Origin: Acidovorax sp. CCYZU-2555
GTDB lineage: Bacteria; Pseudomonadota; Gammaproteobacteria; Burkholderiales; Burkholderiaceae_C
Length of the DNA: 64,000 nucleotides
NCBI RefSeq assembly: GCF_018413525.1
Contig: NZ_JAHCDD010000003.1
Span: 1 to 64,000, forward strand
Direction of reading: 5' to 3'
Below, piece after piece: positions 1 through 8,022 of this stretch. Position numbers and translations under genes: made by a program. The notes beneath the pieces were generated by a model, which was given only the letters and a program-made list of their open reading frames with translations, searched no databases and was not told where the DNA came from. Position 1 is the stretch's first letter; every line of letters begins with the position of its first letter.

Positions 1-110
1 CCACGCTGCCCTACGGCAAGTTCGCGCACGGCGTGTTCCGCAGCGCCGCGCTGCTGCGCCACAACACCGAAAAACGCCAGCCCAACCCCATAGGGCTGGG
101 CGCGGACTGA
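1..110 (+). CDS. C-terminal end of a TcuB-like tricarballylate/citrate utilisation protein (partial)
   Basis: Reading frame 3 is open from the window edge to a TGA at 108-110 and gives 35 residues, beginning [28 protein letters not shown]-hydrophobic-RSAAL tail is what I recall for the C-terminus of TcuB, the membrane Fe-S/haem partner that reoxidises TcuA in tricarballylate oxidation. That identification rests on a short tail only and is tentative. The gene starts outside the window and is convergent with the NUDIX gene 18 bp away, so no operon partner is visible here. Confidence 0.45.
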   Translation, partial: TLPYGKFAHGVFRSAALLRHNTEKRQPNPIGLGAD

Positions 111-128
111 GGCGCCCCTACAGCGCGC

Positions 129-728
129 TCAAAGGCTGGGATCGTCGGGCAGCTGGTCGGCAGGCAGCAGACCCGCGGGGCGGCGGCCGCCCGAACGGGT
201 ATCGGGACCGCGACCGGACGGGCTGCGGCTCGTGGGGCCAGGCACTTCATAGACGCTGGCGTCGACGTGCAACATCGCCAGATCGAAGCGCTGGCCCGCG
301 AGGTAGTCCTTCACCGACTGCAGCACGACCGGGCTGCGATGGCGCGCGGCGCTGGACTCCAGCTCGGCCAGCGTCATCCAGACCGTGCGCAGCACGCCAT
401 CATCGAGCGGGCGCTCGGGATGGTGGGTTCCCAGCTCGCCGGTGAACGCAAAGCGCACATAGGTGATGTCGGCTCCGGTGCGCGTGCGCGTGAAGCGGTT
501 CATGTAGATGCCCACCAGCGCCTGGGGCGTGAAGCTGAAGGCGGTTTCTTCGAGCACTTCGCGCGCGCAGGCATCGATGGGGGATTCCGCGGGGTCGAGA
601 TGCCCGGCAGGCACGTTCAGCTTCAGCCCGTCGGCCGTCTCTTCTTCGACCAATAGGAATCGCCCATCTCTTTCGATGATGGCGGACACGGTGACATTGG
701 GTTTCCAGCGATCAGGCATATCCGACAT
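129..728 (-). CDS. NUDIX hydrolase, phosphatase NudJ-like
   Basis: The 199-residue product (197 if the next Met, at 719, is used) carries a complete NUDIX box about 45-70 residues in: G-HLDPA-E, then RE-VLEET. The Mg2+-binding RE..EE core is intact, so pyrophosphohydrolase activity on a nucleoside-diphosphate-linked substrate is expected. The overall layout (KPNVTVSAIIERDGRFLLVEE opening, NVPAGHLD) resembles the NudJ group. The last 35 residues are Arg/Pro/Gly-rich and look disordered. It lies 25 bp downstream of a GNAT acetyltransferase on the same strand and is probably co-transcribed. The real substrate cannot be read from sequence. Confidence 0.85.
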   Translation of the reverse strand: MSDMPDRWKPNVTVSAIIERDGRFLLVEEETADGLKLNVPAGHLDPAESPIDACAREVLEETAFSFTPQALVGIYMNRFTRTRTGADITYVRFAFTGELGTHHPERPLDDGVLRTVWMTLAELESSAARHRSPVVLQSVKDYLAGQRFDLAMLHVDASVYEVPGPTSRSPSGRGPDTRSGGRRPAGLLPADQLPDDPSL

Positions 729-753
729 TATCGCCAGACTCGCCGTGTACGGA

Positions 754-1290
754 CTATGTGTGATCCGGATCGAACACACTCTGCATATAGACCGCGTCTT
801 CGCCATAGCTCGCAAGCCGCTGCAATTGCGCCGGATCCCGCAGTACCTGCGGCAGATAACCGTGGCGGCGCCAATAATCCTGCGTTCCCTGTACCGACAC
901 CAGCGCCGACTGCCGTATGCCGCGCTGTCGCGCGAGCGACCGCAGCGGCGCGAGCAGGCGGTCGGCCAGGCGCTGGCCCGCATGCGCGGGATGAACCGCC
1001 ATATCGTGCAGATACAACACTTCGGGCGCGGCGCAGGCCTCGAAATCGCCGTGCAGGGGCGTGACCTTGCCCGCAACGGACCAGTAGGCGGCCAGATAGG
1101 CAAGCACGGCGCCGCCGCGTTCCACCACCAGCGAGCAATGGGCCGGGCTCGCGATGCGGCGCGCAAAGACGCTTTCGCTTTCGGCGTAGTCGTCGCCGTA
1201 GCAAGCCCGCTGTATCAGCATCAAGGCCGCGAGATCGGCGCGCTCCAGCGGCCGAACATGGCAGGACGGTTCGTCATTCAAAGGCGACAT
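754..1290 (-). CDS. GNAT family N-acetyltransferase
   Basis: The 178-residue protein has GNAT fold landmarks: a strand-4 segment PEVLYLHDMAVHPAHAG, then the acetyl-CoA loop in the HAGQRLADRLL region (a Q/RxxGxA variant), and a C-terminal RRHGY-type element (DYWRRHGYLPQV). It should transfer an acetyl group from acetyl-CoA to an amine; the acceptor is unknown. The start was set at the ATG at 1290 (MSPLNDEP); a longer form would need a TTG at 1320. It is followed after 25 bp by the NUDIX gene. Confidence 0.8.
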   Translation of the reverse strand: MSPLNDEPSCHVRPLERADLAALMLIQRACYGDDYAESESVFARRIASPAHCSLVVERGGAVLAYLAAYWSVAGKVTPLHGDFEACAAPEVLYLHDMAVHPAHAGQRLADRLLAPLRSLARQRGIRQSALVSVQGTQDYWRRHGYLPQVLRDPAQLQRLASYGEDAVYMQSVFDPDHT

Positions 1291-1439
1291 CGCTTCACAG
1301 GCCACAAAAGTGGTTTTCAAGGGAGGGACAAGACCGGCGATTATCCGCGTTGCGCTGCGCGCCCGCAGCCCCGGGCGCAGCGACCATACCGCGGGGCTAT
1401 GACGGTATTTCAGTCAATCAATTGGACCAAGTTGTTGAG

Positions 1440-1452
1440 AATGAATATCATT
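1440..1452. promoter_or_regulatory. Fur-box-like palindrome upstream of the DUF2061 gene
   Basis: AATGA-ATA-TCATT is a perfect 5-bp inverted repeat around a 3-bp centre. With flanks (GAG before, TGAA after) it matches about 13 of 19 positions of the enterobacterial Fur consensus. It lies about 28 bp upstream of the preferred start of the DUF2061 gene, where an iron-responsive repressor would act. This was called by eye; binding is inferred. Confidence 0.4.
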
Positions 1453-1480
1453 TGAATCAATGTACCGCCAAGGAATCCGC

Positions 1481-1729
1481 ATGACCCGTCTTCTCAAACT
1501 GTTCCACGCCAATCAACCCACGCTGTTGAAGACCGGCAGCTATTACCTGATACACATCGTGGTCGCGGCCTGCGTGGCCTATGCGGTGACGCGCAATTTC
1601 TGGGCTTCGCTGACCTTGAGCCTGCTCGAGCCCACGGTACAGGCCGTCGCCTACTTCTTCCACGAAAAGGCCTGGAACCGCGCGCAGGCGCGCAAGTCGC
1701 TGGCGCCCGCGTTAGGAGCGGCGCAATGA
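1481..1729 (+). CDS. DUF2061 small membrane protein
   Basis: An 82-residue protein of the DUF2061 type. It has a short basic N-terminus (TRLLKLFHANQPTLLKTGSY) and two hydrophobic segments (about residues 20-37 and 38-60) carrying the family-like pattern K-x-x-x-Y-x-x-x-H and EP-x-Q-x-x-x-Y-x-x-HEK-x-W. I chose the ATG at 1481, not the in-frame ATG at 1460, because AAGGA lies 5-6 bp upstream of 1481. Function is unknown; it is presumably in the inner membrane. A Fur-like site precedes it and a possible 31-codon ORF overlaps its stop. Confidence 0.8.
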   Translation: MTRLLKLFHANQPTLLKTGSYYLIHIVVAACVAYAVTRNFWASLTLSLLEPTVQAVAYFFHEKAWNRAQARKSLAPALGAAQ

Positions 1730-1821
1730 ACGCGCGCCAGCAGACCACAGCGCGCTTGCCCGAACCGGGCTTTGCCGCCTGGGCCACGCAGCGCCTGGCG
1801 GCCTGGGCGCGCGTGAACTGA
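1726..1821 (+). CDS. possible 31-residue small protein translationally coupled to DUF2061
   Basis: The ATG overlaps the DUF2061 stop as ATGA, and AGGAG sits 7 bp upstream, an unusually good ribosome-binding site for a chance ORF. The product begins MNARQQTTARLPEPGFAAW and has two Trp-containing Ala-rich stretches (FAAWATQRLAAWARVN) that could form an amphipathic helix. There is no known family. The ORF ends 1 bp before the convergent lipoprotein gene. It may be a real small protein or simply the remnant of a longer gene tail. Confidence 0.4.
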   Translation: MNARQQTTARLPEPGFAAWATQRLAAWARVN

Positions 1822-1822
1822 C

Positions 1823-2188
1823 TTACTTCTTGCCGTCGAGTTCGTGCTTGCCGCCGTCGCCGCGGGCGTCGGTGATGCCGCTGGCATATCCCGCGGCCGG
1901 GCTGGAGCCGCCGTCGGGCTGGTTGTCCTCCTTGGCGCCCGCGGGCGTGATCACCGCGCGCGGCGGCACGGGCACGGCCGCCGGCAGCGACTGCGCTGCG
2001 GCAATCTGCACCGGGTAATGCGGCGTGGGCTGGGGATTGGAATCGGCGAGCAGCGGCGCGCGCGGCGCCGGCTGGTCGAACACCGGCAACTGCGCCATGG
2101 GGTGGCTGTCGGCGCCGGGCTGCGGACCGCAGCCGGCCAGGGCCGCCGCCGCCACACAGCCGGCGAAAGCAAAGGAATAAGAGCGCAT
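1823..2188 (-). CDS. small proline-rich putative lipoprotein
   Basis: A 121-residue protein with a typical type II signal peptide: MRSYSFAFAGCVAAAALAGC, lipobox LAGC, with Cys about 20 as the predicted lipidated residue. The mature part is rich in Pro, Ala and Gly (PRAPLLADSNPQPTPHYP, then charged GDGGKHELDGKK at the end) and has no recognisable domain, so it is probably a disordered periplasmic lipoprotein. The start at 2188 was chosen because GGAGG lies 8 bp upstream; an in-frame ATG five codons earlier lacks this. Function is unknown. Confidence 0.65.
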   Translation of the reverse strand: MRSYSFAFAGCVAAAALAGCGPQPGADSHPMAQLPVFDQPAPRAPLLADSNPQPTPHYPVQIAAAQSLPAAVPVPPRAVITPAGAKEDNQPDGGSSPAAGYASGITDARGDGGKHELDGKK

Positions 2189-2314
2189 CACGGGTTCCTC
2201 CATTGGACAGGGCCGGCGCGCAGCGTCATGCGCCGCGCGCCGGCCAAGTTCCCATCATGTCGCCAATCGACGGCGCGGTCTGCAGGACAAATCCGCTGCT
2301 CGCCGCGCGTGAAC

Positions 2315-3346
2315 TCAGTCCAGCGTGATGTTGGCGTTCTTGATCACGTCGCGCCACTTGGCGACTTCCACCTTGAGGAAGTCGGCCGATGCGGCGGGCT
2401 TGAACGCCGAAGGCAGCACGCCCATGGCATCGAGCTTGGCCTTGACCACGGGGTCCGGCAGCGCCTTGGCGATCTCGGCATACAGGCGATCGACGATGGG
2501 CTGGGGCGTGCCCGCAGGCACGGCGGCCAGGAACCAGGCGTCGGCCTGGAAGCCCTTGAGGCCTTGTTCGTCCATGGTCGGCACGTCGGGCAACGACGCC
2601 AGGCGCTCGTTGTGCGCCACGGCCAGCGCGCGCAGCTTGCCGGCCTTGAGCTGGGAATCGATGGTCACGGCCGTCAGGAAGCCGAAGTCGGTTTCACCCG
2701 CGACCAGCGACACCACCGAAGGCGCGCTGCCCTTGTATGGGATATGGCTGATCTTCACCTTGGCCTGCATCGCATACAGCTCGCCGCCCAGATGGTTGGG
2801 GCCGCCCGTGCCCGACGACGGGTAGTTGAGCTTGCCCGGCTGGGCGCGCGCCGCGGCCGTGAGTTCGGCCATCGACTTGAACGGGCTTTGCGCGCCCACG
2901 GTCAGCACCAGCGGGCTGCGCGCCACCAGGCTCACGGCGGTGAAATCCTTCAACGGGTCGTAAGGCAGCTTGGTGTAGAGGCCTGGCGCCATGGCCATGC
3001 AGCCCACGTCGCCGAGCACGATGGTGTAACCGTCGGCCGGCGCCTTGGCCACCTGATCGCAGCCCAGCGTACCGTTGGCACCGGGCTTGTTCTCGACCAC
3101 CACGGTGGCATTCATGTTCTCGCCCATCTTCTGCGCCAGCAGACGGCCCAGGATGTCCGTCGAGCCGCCTGCCGAATACGGCACGACCAGACGGATGGTC
3201 TTGGTCGGATAGGCCGCGGGGCTCGCTGCCTGTGCCCAGGTGCCGATCATCGCGGCGGCGGTCACGGCACCGCCCAGCACCATGCGCACGGTCGCGCGAC
3301 GGGTTGCAGTGGAGGCGTAAGAAAAGCGGGAAGTGGGCAGCGACAT
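2315..3346 (-). CDS. Bug-family tripartite tricarboxylate transporter substrate-binding protein
   Basis: The 343-residue protein has an N-terminal export signal with a TRRATVRMVLGG region and cleavage after AQA, about residue 40. The Bug-family core follows: YPTKTIRLVVPYSAGGSTDILGR, ENKPGANG, VAKAPADGYT, LPDVPTMDEQG. Bug proteins are periplasmic receptors for carboxylates, sometimes serving TctAB transporters and often orphan in Burkholderiales. No TctA or TctB gene is near, so this one is an orphan receptor whose ligand is unknown. AAGAGGAATTC precedes the ATG, supporting this start. Confidence 0.9.
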   Translation of the reverse strand: MSLPTSRFSYASTATRRATVRMVLGGAVTAAAMIGTWAQAASPAAYPTKTIRLVVPYSAGGSTDILGRLLAQKMGENMNATVVVENKPGANGTLGCDQVAKAPADGYTIVLGDVGCMAMAPGLYTKLPYDPLKDFTAVSLVARSPLVLTVGAQSPFKSMAELTAAARAQPGKLNYPSSGTGGPNHLGGELYAMQAKVKISHIPYKGSAPSVVSLVAGETDFGFLTAVTIDSQLKAGKLRALAVAHNERLASLPDVPTMDEQGLKGFQADAWFLAAVPAGTPQPIVDRLYAEIAKALPDPVVKAKLDAMGVLPSAFKPAASADFLKVEVAKWRDVIKNANITLD

Positions 3347-3545
3347 GAATTCCTCTTAATGCGGGTTAGCGTTATTACCGGCGTGAAGCATAACGCTGTT
3401 TGATGCGTAGAAAAACGCATGAAATCGTGCGTGCCGACCCGCGTTTTGCCCCAGCTTGGTGCACCCCCTCTGTCGACTTTCTGACAGTCGCCATTTGACC
3501 TTGTCGCTGCGTCCGATCGTGTTCTGCTTTTGATAGCGCTGAGCC

Positions 3546-3731
3546 TACAATGAGGCCGATACGGAGTGACTCATACAACCGGGCAGGTCGGGCAACGGCA
3601 TTGCCACGCAGCCAGTACAACAGGTACTGCAACCGCGGCTCGATGGTCTGGGCCACTCACATAAAAGCGATCCGCTGGCCTGCCATCGCCCGAGCTGCGG
3701 ATTGGATTCACCCTCGAGCTGGAGACGCTTG
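3546..3731 (+). promoter_or_regulatory. structured leader and possible promoter of maeB
   Basis: About 385 bp separate the Bug gene from maeB and hold no credible gene. A TACAAT at 3546-3551 could be a -10 box, with only a weak -35. The stretch after it contains at least two small hairpins in series: GGCAA-CGGCA-TTGCC, and CAGTAC-AACAG-GTACTG a few bases on. A long leader with tandem hairpins in front of a central-metabolism gene suggests RNA-level control. MAEB-type tandem hairpin RNAs of betaproteobacteria are one possibility, not demonstrated here. Confidence 0.35.
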
Positions 3732-6044
3732 ATGTCCGACAATACGGTCCCCCCTACCCCCCTCGACAAACGTGCCTTGCTGCGCCGCGCAGCCCTGGAA
3801 TACCACGAGTTCCCCAAGCCCGGCAAAGTGGCCATCGCGGCCACCAAGCCCATGGCCAATCAGCATGATCTGGCGCTGGCCTACTCGCCAGGCGTGGCCG
3901 CTCCCTGCGAGGAAATCGTCAAGGACCCGAACGCCGCGTTCAAGTACACCAGCCGTGGCAACCTGGTCGGCGTGATCTCCAACGGCACGGCCGTGCTGGG
4001 CCTGGGCGACATCGGTGCGCTGGCTTCCAAGCCGGTCATGGAAGGCAAGGGCGTGCTGTTCAAGAAGTTCGCCGGTGTCGACGTCTTTGACATCGAGATC
4101 GACGAAAAAGACCCGCAGAAGCTGGTCGAAGTGATCGCCGCGCTCGAACCCACGTTCGGCGCGATCAACCTTGAAGACATCAAGGCGCCCGAGTGCTTCT
4201 ATGTCGAACGCGAACTGCGCAAGCGCCTGAAGATTCCGGTGTTCCATGACGACCAGCACGGCACGGCCATCACCGTGGCCGCGGCCATGATCAATGCGCT
4301 CAAGGTCGCCAACAAGAAGATCGATGAAGTGAAGCTCGTGGCTTCGGGCGCCGGCGCCGCGGCCCTGGCCTGCCTGAACCTGCTGCTCAAAGTCGGCCTG
4401 CGCCGCGAGAACGTGTTTGTGACCGATCTGGCCGGCGTGGTGTACACCGGCCGTGTCGAACTGATGGACGAAGACAAGGCTTTGTTCGCACGCGATACCG
4501 ACATGCGCAAGCTGGCCGAAGTGATCGTCGGCGCCGATGTGTTCCTCGGCCTGTCGGCCGGCGGGGTGCTCAAGCCGGAGATGGTCGCAGGCATGGCCGC
4601 GCGTCCTGTCATTTTTGCGCTGGCCAACCCCAATCCGGAAATCACGCCAGAAGACGTCAAGTCCGTGCGTGATGACGTCATCATGGCGACCGGACGCACC
4701 GACTACCCGAACCAGGTCAACAACGTCCTGTGCTTCCCCTACATCTTCCGCGGCGCGCTCGATTGCGGTGCGACGACCATCACGCTGGAAATGGAAATCG
4801 CGGCCGTGCATGCGATTGCCGACCTGGCCCAGGCCGAGCAGAGCGAGGAAGTGGCCGCGGCCTATGCGGGCGAGCCGCTGGTCTTCGGCCCCGAGTACCT
4901 GATCCCCAAGCCGTTCGATCCGCGTCTGATGATGAAGATCGCGCCGGCCGTGGCCCAGGCCGCGGCCGACTCGGGCGTGGCCCAGCGTCCGATCCAGGAC
5001 ATGGATGCCTACCGCGAGCACCTGCAGACGTTTGTCTACGCTTCGGGCACGACCATGAAGCCGATCTTCACCGCGGCCAAGAATGCAACGCGCAAGCGCG
5101 TGGCCTATGCCGAAGGCGAGGAAGAGCGCGTGCTGCGCGCCGCGCAGATCGTGGTCGACGAGCGCGTCGCGCGTCCCACGCTGATCGGTCGCCCGGCAAT
5201 CATCGCCCAGCGCATCGTGAAATTCGGCCTGCGCCTGGAGCAGGGCCGCGACTACGACGTGGTGAACGTCGAGGACGACCACCGCTACCGCGACTTCTGG
5301 CAGACCTACCACCGCATGACCGAGCGCAAGGGCATCACCGCGCCCATCGCCAAGATCGAAATGCGCCGCCGCCTGTCGCTGATCGGCGCGATGCTGCTGC
5401 ACAAGGGCGAAGTCGACGGCATGATCTGCGGCACCTGGGGCCAGGTCACGCACCATCTGAACTACATCGATCAGGTGCTGGGCAAGCGTGCCGGCGTGCA
5501 GACTTTCGCCTGCATGAACGGCCTGCTGCTGCCCGACCGCCAGGTGTTCCTGGTCGACACCCATGTGAACTACGACCCCACGGCCGAGCAGCTGTGCGAG
5601 ATCACCATCATGGCGGCCGAGGAAATGATGCGCTTCGGCATCAAGCCCAAGTGCGCGCTGCTGAGCCACTCGAACTTCGGCTCCAGCGACCAGCCCAGCG
5701 CGGTGAAGATGCGCGCCACGCTGGAACTGCTGCGCGTGCAGGCGCCCTGGCTTGAAGTCGATGGCGAAATGCACGGCGACGTGGCGCTCAACGGCAAGGC
5801 CCGCGCCAAGCTGATGCCGCACAGCACGCTGGTCGGCGATGCCAACCTGTTGGTGCTGCCCAACATCGACGCGGCCAACATTTCGTACAACCTGCTCAAG
5901 ACCGCGGCGGGCGGCGGCATCGCCATCGGACCGGTTCTGCTCGGCGCAGCCCAGCCCGTGCATGTGCTCACGCCAAGCGCCACGGTGCGCCGTCTGGTCA
6001 ACATGACGGCCCTCACGGTGGCCGACGCCAACGCGGCGCGTTAA
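3732..6044 (+). CDS. maeB: NADP-dependent malic enzyme with C-terminal phosphotransacetylase-like domain
   Basis: The 770-residue protein has the MaeB fusion architecture: a malic enzyme domain (about residues 15-430, with [17 protein letters not shown] and the Rossmann segment [13 protein letters not shown]) and a phosphate-acetyltransferase-like domain (about 440-770, with [15 protein letters not shown]). It converts L-malate to pyruvate plus CO2 with NADP+, feeding NADPH and gluconeogenesis; in E. coli MaeB the PTA domain is regulatory. Length is close to the usual 750-770. The ATG at 3732 was chosen because GGAG lies 7 bp upstream; an upstream in-frame ATG at 3702 lacks this. A strong terminator follows. 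Confidence 0.95.
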   Translation: MSDNTVPPTPLDKRALLRRAALEYHEFPKPGKVAIAATKPMANQHDLALAYSPGVAAPCEEIVKDPNAAFKYTSRGNLVGVISNGTAVLGLGDIGALASKPVMEGKGVLFKKFAGVDVFDIEIDEKDPQKLVEVIAALEPTFGAINLEDIKAPECFYVERELRKRLKIPVFHDDQHGTAITVAAAMINALKVANKKIDEVKLVASGAGAAALACLNLLLKVGLRRENVFVTDLAGVVYTGRVELMDEDKALFARDTDMRKLAEVIVGADVFLGLSAGGVLKPEMVAGMAARPVIFALANPNPEITPEDVKSVRDDVIMATGRTDYPNQVNNVLCFPYIFRGALDCGATTITLEMEIAAVHAIADLAQAEQSEEVAAAYAGEPLVFGPEYLIPKPFDPRLMMKIAPAVAQAAADSGVAQRPIQDMDAYREHLQTFVYASGTTMKPIFTAAKNATRKRVAYAEGEEERVLRAAQIVVDERVARPTLIGRPAIIAQRIVKFGLRLEQGRDYDVVNVEDDHRYRDFWQTYHRMTERKGITAPIAKIEMRRRLSLIGAMLLHKGEVDGMICGTWGQVTHHLNYIDQVLGKRAGVQTFACMNGLLLPDRQVFLVDTHVNYDPTAEQLCEITIMAAEEMMRFGIKPKCALLSHSNFGSSDQPSAVKMRATLELLRVQAPWLEVDGEMHGDVALNGKARAKLMPHSTLVGDANLLVLPNIDAANISYNLLKTAAGGGIAIGPVLLGAAQPVHVLTPSATVRRLVNMTALTVADANAAR

Positions 6045-6080
6045 CCCGCTGCCCGGCCCGACACGGCCTGTCCCGCATGT

Positions 6081-6118
6081 AAGCGCCTGCCCAATTTTTG
6101 GGCAGGCGCTTGCTTTTT
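6081..6118 (+). terminator. Rho-independent terminator of maeB
   Basis: A perfect 14-bp stem (AAGCGCCTGCCCAA with its complement) around a 3-base loop is followed by a short T run (6114-6118), 36 bp after the maeB stop. Confidence 0.9.
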
Positions 6119-6187
6119 GGGGGGTGATGCGGCACACTAGCAGGTCGAAATTTCAGGCATAACCTGGGTTTCTGAAAGGTGTTTTTG

Positions 6188-6592
6188 ATGCTGAAGGCTG
6201 TCGCCGCCCGTTGTTTGCAGACCGGTTTTGCGATCGTTTTAGGGACAGCCTGTGCCGTTGCGCCACTGATGGCTTCAGCGCGCGGTGCCGAGCCGTCCCC
6301 TGACCTGTCCACCATTGCGCTGTCCGATTTGCCTCCTCAGGGGCGAGCGACGCATGGGCTGATCCGCGCCGGCGGGCCTTTCCCCTATGCCAAGGACGGC
6401 AGCGTCTTTGGCAATCGCGAGCGCATCCTGCCCAGCCGCAAACGCGGCTATTACCGGGAATACACGGTCAGCACCCCGCGCTCGCAAGACCGCGGTGCAC
6501 GGCGCATTGTCTGCGGCGGCGAGCCCCGGACGCCCGATGCCTGTTATTACACCCGCGACCATTACGCCAGTTTTTACTACATCATCGAATGA
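6188..6592 (+). CDS. secreted guanyl-specific ribonuclease (barnase/RNase Sa type)
   Basis: A 134-residue protein with a Sec signal (ALA/Val-rich, cleaved near ASARG, about residue 34) and a microbial-ribonuclease domain. The triad of this family can be matched: Glu in YYREYTV, Arg in GARRIVCGG and His in TRDHYASFYYI, which act as base, phosphate binder and acid in single-strand RNA cleavage. AAAGG lies 8 bp before the ATG. The barstar-type gene follows directly, so RNase and inhibitor appear to be a cognate pair. Export suggests periplasmic or external RNA degradation; a competition role is possible but unproven. Confidence 0.85.
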   Translation: MLKAVAARCLQTGFAIVLGTACAVAPLMASARGAEPSPDLSTIALSDLPPQGRATHGLIRAGGPFPYAKDGSVFGNRERILPSRKRGYYREYTVSTPRSQDRGARRIVCGGEPRTPDACYYTRDHYASFYYIIE

Positions 6593-6729
6593 AGCCGCAA
6601 CCGACACCCGCCGCCGTTGGCCGCGAAGGGTGCCTTGATGGCCCCTTCGTCCAGTCCTATTTTTCGCAATCGGGCGAGAGCCTGTTTGCCACCCCTGTGG
6701 ACAGCCTAGTCAAAGAAAGAACCACGGAG

Positions 6730-7155
6730 ATGGAAACGCCACTTCGTAAGAACCCCGACCTCCCATTGCGCAATGTGCGCCAGAACATCGTGCAGTCGAT
6801 CCGCGCCTATCGCGTGCAAGACCTGCAGGATGCCGCGAGGGTTCTGGGCAACCATTTCCTGTACGCCAACCTGGCCCACGCCCAGACCAAACAGGACATA
6901 CTGGACCTGATCGCCACCCAGTTCATCTTTCCGGCCCACTTCGGCAAGAATTTCGATGCACTCTATGACTGCCTGACCGACCCGCTGCACAAGGCCGGGC
7001 CGCAACCGGGCTTCATTCTGGTGCTCGACCAGATTCCGACCACGACCAAGTTCGACAAGGAAGTGCGCGAGCAACTGCTCGACAGCTTCCGCGATGCCGC
7101 CGACTACTGGGGCGAGCGCAAGATTGCGTTCCGCTGCTTCTACTCGTTCCTCTGA
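6730..7155 (+). CDS. barstar-family ribonuclease inhibitor
   Basis: A 141-residue protein whose C-terminal 90 residues match the barstar fold: an NHFLYANLAHAQTKQDILD start, then FPAHFGKNFDALYDCLTD, the family hallmark in which the Asp/Glu helix plugs the RNase active site, then FILVLDQIP. It should sit in the cytoplasm and neutralise the neighbouring RNase before export. Start choice is uncertain. An ATG at 6589 overlaps the RNase stop (ATGA coupling) and would add 47 poorly structured residues, while METPLRK at 6730 starts closer to the conserved part. Confidence 0.85.
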   Translation: METPLRKNPDLPLRNVRQNIVQSIRAYRVQDLQDAARVLGNHFLYANLAHAQTKQDILDLIATQFIFPAHFGKNFDALYDCLTDPLHKAGPQPGFILVLDQIPTTTKFDKEVREQLLDSFRDAADYWGERKIAFRCFYSFL

Positions 7156-7191
7156 TCGCGCATGGCGGCGCATAACGCGCTGCAGAATTGA

Positions 7192-7213
7192 AAAAGCCCC
7201 TCGCGGGGCTTTT
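7192..7213. terminator. bidirectional terminator between barstar and rsmA genes
   Basis: AAAAGCCCC-TCGC-GGGGCTTTT is a symmetric hairpin with A and T flanks, placed between two convergent genes, so it can end transcription from both sides. Confidence 0.85.
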
Positions 7214-7218
7214 GTGCG

Positions 7219-8013
7219 TTATCGGCTGCCGTCGCCTTCAGCCGGCAACGCGGCGCCCACCTCGGCCGCCAGGGCCACATACTCGTCCACCGACACTTCC
7301 TCGGCGCGGCGCTTGACGTCGAAATCGCCCGCATAGGCCTTCTCTTCGAGCCAGCGGCCCAGCGTATGGCGCAGCAGCTTGCGGCGCTGACTGAACGCCA
7401 CCTGCACCATCTGCTCGAGCAGGCGTTTATCGACAGGCGCCGGCACCGCACGCGGCACCATGCGCACCACGGCGCTATTGACCTTGGGCGGCGGGTCGAA
7501 ACTCTCGGGCGGCACGAACAGCACTTCCTGCATTTCATAGCGCCATTGCAGCAGCACCGACAAACGGCCATAGGCGGCCGTCGAAGGCTTGCCCACCATG
7601 CGGTCTATGACTTCCTTTTGCAGCATGAAATGCTGGTCCTGGATCAGGTCCACATACTCCAGCAGATGGAACAGGATGGGCGTGGAGATGTTGTAGGGCA
7701 GGTTGCCCACCACGCGCAGCTTCTGCGTCTGCAGCTGCTGCGCCACGGCGGCGAAATCGACCTTGAGCACATCGGACTCGATCACATCGAGATGCTGGTG
7801 CAGGCGCAGGCGAAACGCCAGGTCGCGGTCCAGTTCGATCACGGTGATGCGGCCCAGGCGCTCGACCAGCGGCTGGGTCAGGGCCATCAGGCCGGGACCG
7901 ATCTCGACCATAGGGTCGCCGGCTTTGGGGTCGATCGCGTCGACAATGGCATCGATAATGCCGCCATCGGTCAGAAAGTTCTGACCGAAGCGTTTGCGGG
8001 GAATGTGTTTCAA
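7219..8013 (-). CDS. rsmA: 16S rRNA (adenine1518-N6/adenine1519-N6)-dimethyltransferase
   Basis: A 264-residue RsmA/KsgA enzyme. It dimethylates two adjacent adenines in the 3' terminal helix of 16S rRNA late in 30S assembly. Visible motifs: RKRFGQNFL at the N-terminus, SAM-binding [11 protein letters not shown] (about residues 36-46), acidic ELDRD, and the catalytic NLPYN motif (about 103-107), followed by the C-terminal helical domain. The start codon is TTG at 8013, since the conserved [13 protein letters not shown] begins there. It is the last gene of an lptD-surA-rsmA operon, 9 bp after surA, as in many proteobacteria. Confidence 0.96.
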   Translation of the reverse strand: MKHIPRKRFGQNFLTDGGIIDAIVDAIDPKAGDPMVEIGPGLMALTQPLVERLGRITVIELDRDLAFRLRLHQHLDVIESDVLKVDFAAVAQQLQTQKLRVVGNLPYNISTPILFHLLEYVDLIQDQHFMLQKEVIDRMVGKPSTAAYGRLSVLLQWRYEMQEVLFVPPESFDPPPKVNSAVVRMVPRAVPAPVDKRLLEQMVQVAFSQRRKLLRHTLGRWLEEKAYAGDFDVKRRAEEVSVDEYVALAAEVGAALPAEGDGSR

Positions 8014-8022
8014 ACCTAAACC

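Noticed and set aside
129-1166. 345-residue protein extending the NUDIX gene upstream
   Set aside because: The extension lies antisense-shifted inside the GNAT gene; the NUDIX domain begins right after the Met at 728 or 719.
3375-3656. Small gene in the Bug-maeB gap
   Set aside because: Two overlapping frames on opposite strands, no ribosome-binding site; the region looks like a promoter and leader.
3708-6137. 809-codon open frame antisense to maeB
   Set aside because: His/Gly/Val-rich frame typical of the complement of a high-GC gene; no motif, and maeB on the other strand is unmistakable.
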